From contig NZ_WHNZ01000064.1 of the NCBI RefSeq assembly GCF_013141725.1, forward strand, positions 205,302 to 269,301: DNA of 64,000 bases, in the 5' to 3' direction. The notes under the pieces were generated by a model. The model did no database searches. It was not told the origin of the DNA and was given only the letters and a program-made list of their open reading frames with translations. Position 1 is the first letter of the stretch; every line of letters starts with the position of its first letter. Positions 62,268 through 64,000 of this stretch are shown piece by piece. The translations under genes were made by a program, and so were the position numbers. The DNA is from Paenibacillus planticolens. Lineage in GTDB: Bacteria; Bacillota; Bacilli; Paenibacillales; NBRC-103111.

Positions 62268-62460
62268 ATTTATAACCCCTTCCGTTATGCATCTAAGATA
62301 AATACAATAGGTAATAATTTCCCCGAAAATTGAAGAAAACCTTTTTTGATATGCTGCCAGTTAGCGCAACGACAGAAGGATCAGCTGACACGATGGCAAA
62401 CAGCTCCCTGATCGATGAACTAAGTTCACCGCTAGCATTATCAATAACTTACACAAACAA

Positions 62461-63970
62461 AAAAGACCCCACTTTTTTTACACTGGTACCCATAGTCTGG
62501 ACACTTTGAAAAAGTGTTCAGACTGTGGGTACTTTTTTTTGTATACTAGAGTAAGCACCGGAGGGGATTACATCATGTCTAAGAAAATCTTTAGCGAAAA
62601 AGACCAAATGAGCTTATCAAAGAATAAATACGTGATCAAGATTAGCGATAAAGCAATAACCTATGCGGATGAATTTAAGCAGTTGTTCATCGATCAATAT
62701 ATGGCAGGTAAGCTCCCTAGAAAAATCTTTGAAGCTAACGGGTTTGACGTAAACGTAATTGGAATTCAACGTGTAAATGAGTCTGCCAAGCGTTGGAGAA
62801 AAGCATATGGAAAAGATGGAATTATTGGATTAGCTGACTCTCGTAAGGAAGCTTCTGGACGTCCCCTGAAGCGTGAACTAACGAAGGATGAAGTCATTGA
62901 AAGACAGGAAGCAAGAATTAGACTCCTTGAGTCCCAGGTGGATTTGTTAAAAAAGCTAGACACGAAAGAAAGGTTGCTGGTAGCAAAGGGAAAGAACCTA
63001 AGTAAGAGTAAATTATTTGAGCTAATTAAAGAGACTGTAGGTCAGGGTTTGGGACGTACAACTCGCTACCTCTGCGATTTATTACACGTATCTCGCTCAG
63101 GCTATTACAACTACATCCAGGCCGTAGAAGCCCGTAAAAAGCGGTCTCGTTCGGATGCCAAAGCTGGAGAACTGATCAAGAAAGCCTTCCATAGAAAGGG
63201 CTTTAAAAAGGGTTCTCGTTCTATTAAAATGACGCTTGAGAACGAATTTGGCGTGATCTATAACCTGAAAAGAATCCGCAGACTTATGAAGAAATTTGAC
63301 CTCGTATGTCCACATCGAAAACCTAATCCTTACAAACGTATGGCAAAGGCGACTCAAGAACATCGAACGCTTCCCAACAGTTTAGATCGCAATTTTAGAA
63401 AAGGTGTTCCTGGGCTTGCGTTGCTCACCGACATCACTTATCTCCCATACGGCCGCTCAGAGACGGCTTATTTGTCGACCATACTAGACGCTTCAACGGG
63501 AGAGATCCTTGCTTACAACCTTTCCAACAGCCTTACGTTGGACATAGCTACAGACACGATCGAGGCACTCATGAAGCAAAGAAAATTGAAGTTGCACAAA
63601 AAAGCATTCATCCATTCGGATCAAGGAAGTCATTATACGAGTCCCGCATACCAAAAACTTTTAAAGCAAAAGGGATTAGGGCAATCGATGTCTAGACGAG
63701 GCAATTGCTGGGACAATGCGCCACAGGAGTCGTTTTACGGTCATATGAAGGATCATGTTGACCATCGTAGCCGCCCAACCTTAGCAGAACTACAACGTAA
63801 GATTGACAGTTACATCCGCTACTACAACAACAATCGATACCAATGGGGATTAAAAAAGATGACCCCTGTGCAATACAGGAATCATCTATTGTTAGCTGCC
63901 TAGACTTAAACTAAGTTTTTTTCAAGTGTCCTTGACAAAGGGTCCAGATCATTTATAGTGGGGTCTTTTT
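62461..63970 (+). mobile_element. IS3-family insertion sequence, apparently intact
   Basis: Ends are imperfect inverted repeats: left AAAAGACCCCACT (62461-62473) with TCTGGACACTTTG further in, right AGTGGGGTCTTTT (63957-63969) with CAAAGGGTCCAGA further in. About 1.51 kb, one transposase ORF. A hairpin of ACACTTTGAAAAAGTGT lies near the left end. No clear target duplication could be fixed. Confidence 0.8.
62575..63903 (+). CDS. IS3-family transposase (single ORF)
   Basis: A 442-residue transposase: N-terminal helix-turn-helix (about 15-95), leucine-zipper-like helix (DEVIERQEARIRLLESQVDLLKKL), HTH_21-like region and an rve integrase domain with DDE residues in LLTDITYLPYG, HSDQGSHYTSP and QESFYGHMKDH. 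In many IS3 members the two parts are separate frames joined by -1 frameshifting; here they are one continuous frame. GGAGGGG before ATG 62575 gives the start. Confidence 0.92.
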   Translation: MSKKIFSEKDQMSLSKNKYVIKISDKAITYADEFKQLFIDQYMAGKLPRKIFEANGFDVNVIGIQRVNESAKRWRKAYGKDGIIGLADSRKEASGRPLKRELTKDEVIERQEARIRLLESQVDLLKKLDTKERLLVAKGKNLSKSKLFELIKETVGQGLGRTTRYLCDLLHVSRSGYYNYIQAVEARKKRSRSDAKAGELIKKAFHRKGFKKGSRSIKMTLENEFGVIYNLKRIRRLMKKFDLVCPHRKPNPYKRMAKATQEHRTLPNSLDRNFRKGVPGLALLTDITYLPYGRSETAYLSTILDASTGEILAYNLSNSLTLDIATDTIEALMKQRKLKLHKKAFIHSDQGSHYTSPAYQKLLKQKGLGQSMSRRGNCWDNAPQESFYGHMKDHVDHRSRPTLAELQRKIDSYIRYYNNNRYQWGLKKMTPVQYRNHLLLAA

Positions 63971-64000
63971 CGCTTGGCAACGTTCTACTCTCCCAGAACC

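Overview
The window looks like chromosome of a Paenibacillus-like, plant-polysaccharide-degrading member of the Bacillales. The evidence is Lpl/YtcP-type sugar ABC transporters next to a membrane-bound AraC/YesN-type regulator, very large secreted glycosidases ending in cohesin-like plus dockerin modules, a DesK-DesR-Des membrane thermosensor, YtoI and IolI orthologues, and strong AGGAGG-type ribosome binding sites with frequent TTG/GTG starts. No rRNA, tRNA or CRISPR array was seen.

Layout: 0-10 kb holds a partial amidohydrolase divergent from an AraC regulator, ytoI, the glyoxylate shunt pair aceA-aceB behind a small zinc-ribbon gene, iolI with a LacI-type regulator and palindromic operators, and an AT-rich acyltransferase. 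10.7-24.1 kb is one carbon-utilisation locus read leftward: membrane AraC regulator, lipoprotein binding protein, two permeases, an intracellular GH95-type glycosidase and a 1317-residue secreted beta-propeller/CBM/cohesin/dockerin protein. 24.3-33.3 kb is the most interesting part: a leftward five-gene cluster (secreted TIM-barrel protein, two membrane-anchored glycosidase-like paralogues, HEAT-repeat membrane protein, processive-type GT2 synthase) preceded by a clear cyclic di-GMP-I (GEMM-I) riboswitch and intrinsic terminator. The riboswitch P1 3' strand and the terminator 5' arm are complementary, which predicts that c-di-GMP turns the operon off.

34-42 kb holds a catalase and a leftward operon of two sugar ABC permeases, a HAD phosphatase, an RNase-J-like metallo-beta-lactamase-fold protein, a binding protein and a DeoR regulator; phosphorylated or phosphodiester substrates are a plausible guess. 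42.5-49.3 kb is one gene: a 2273-residue secreted LamG-GH51-GH43-FIVAR-cohesin-dockerin arabinofuranosidase-like enzyme, with a tiny leader ORF and a nested palindrome upstream. 51.9-55.6 kb is a cold-adaptation island (des, desK, desR, csp, ydjO-like).

The right-hand part (50.6-64 kb) is eroded by insertion sequences: truncated GH88, IS1182, IS1595, VOC and UvrA remnants, an IS110-family element with one frameshift and a structured non-coding left end that probably encodes a bridge RNA, and an apparently intact IS3-family element whose terminal sequence also survives as a relic beside desR.
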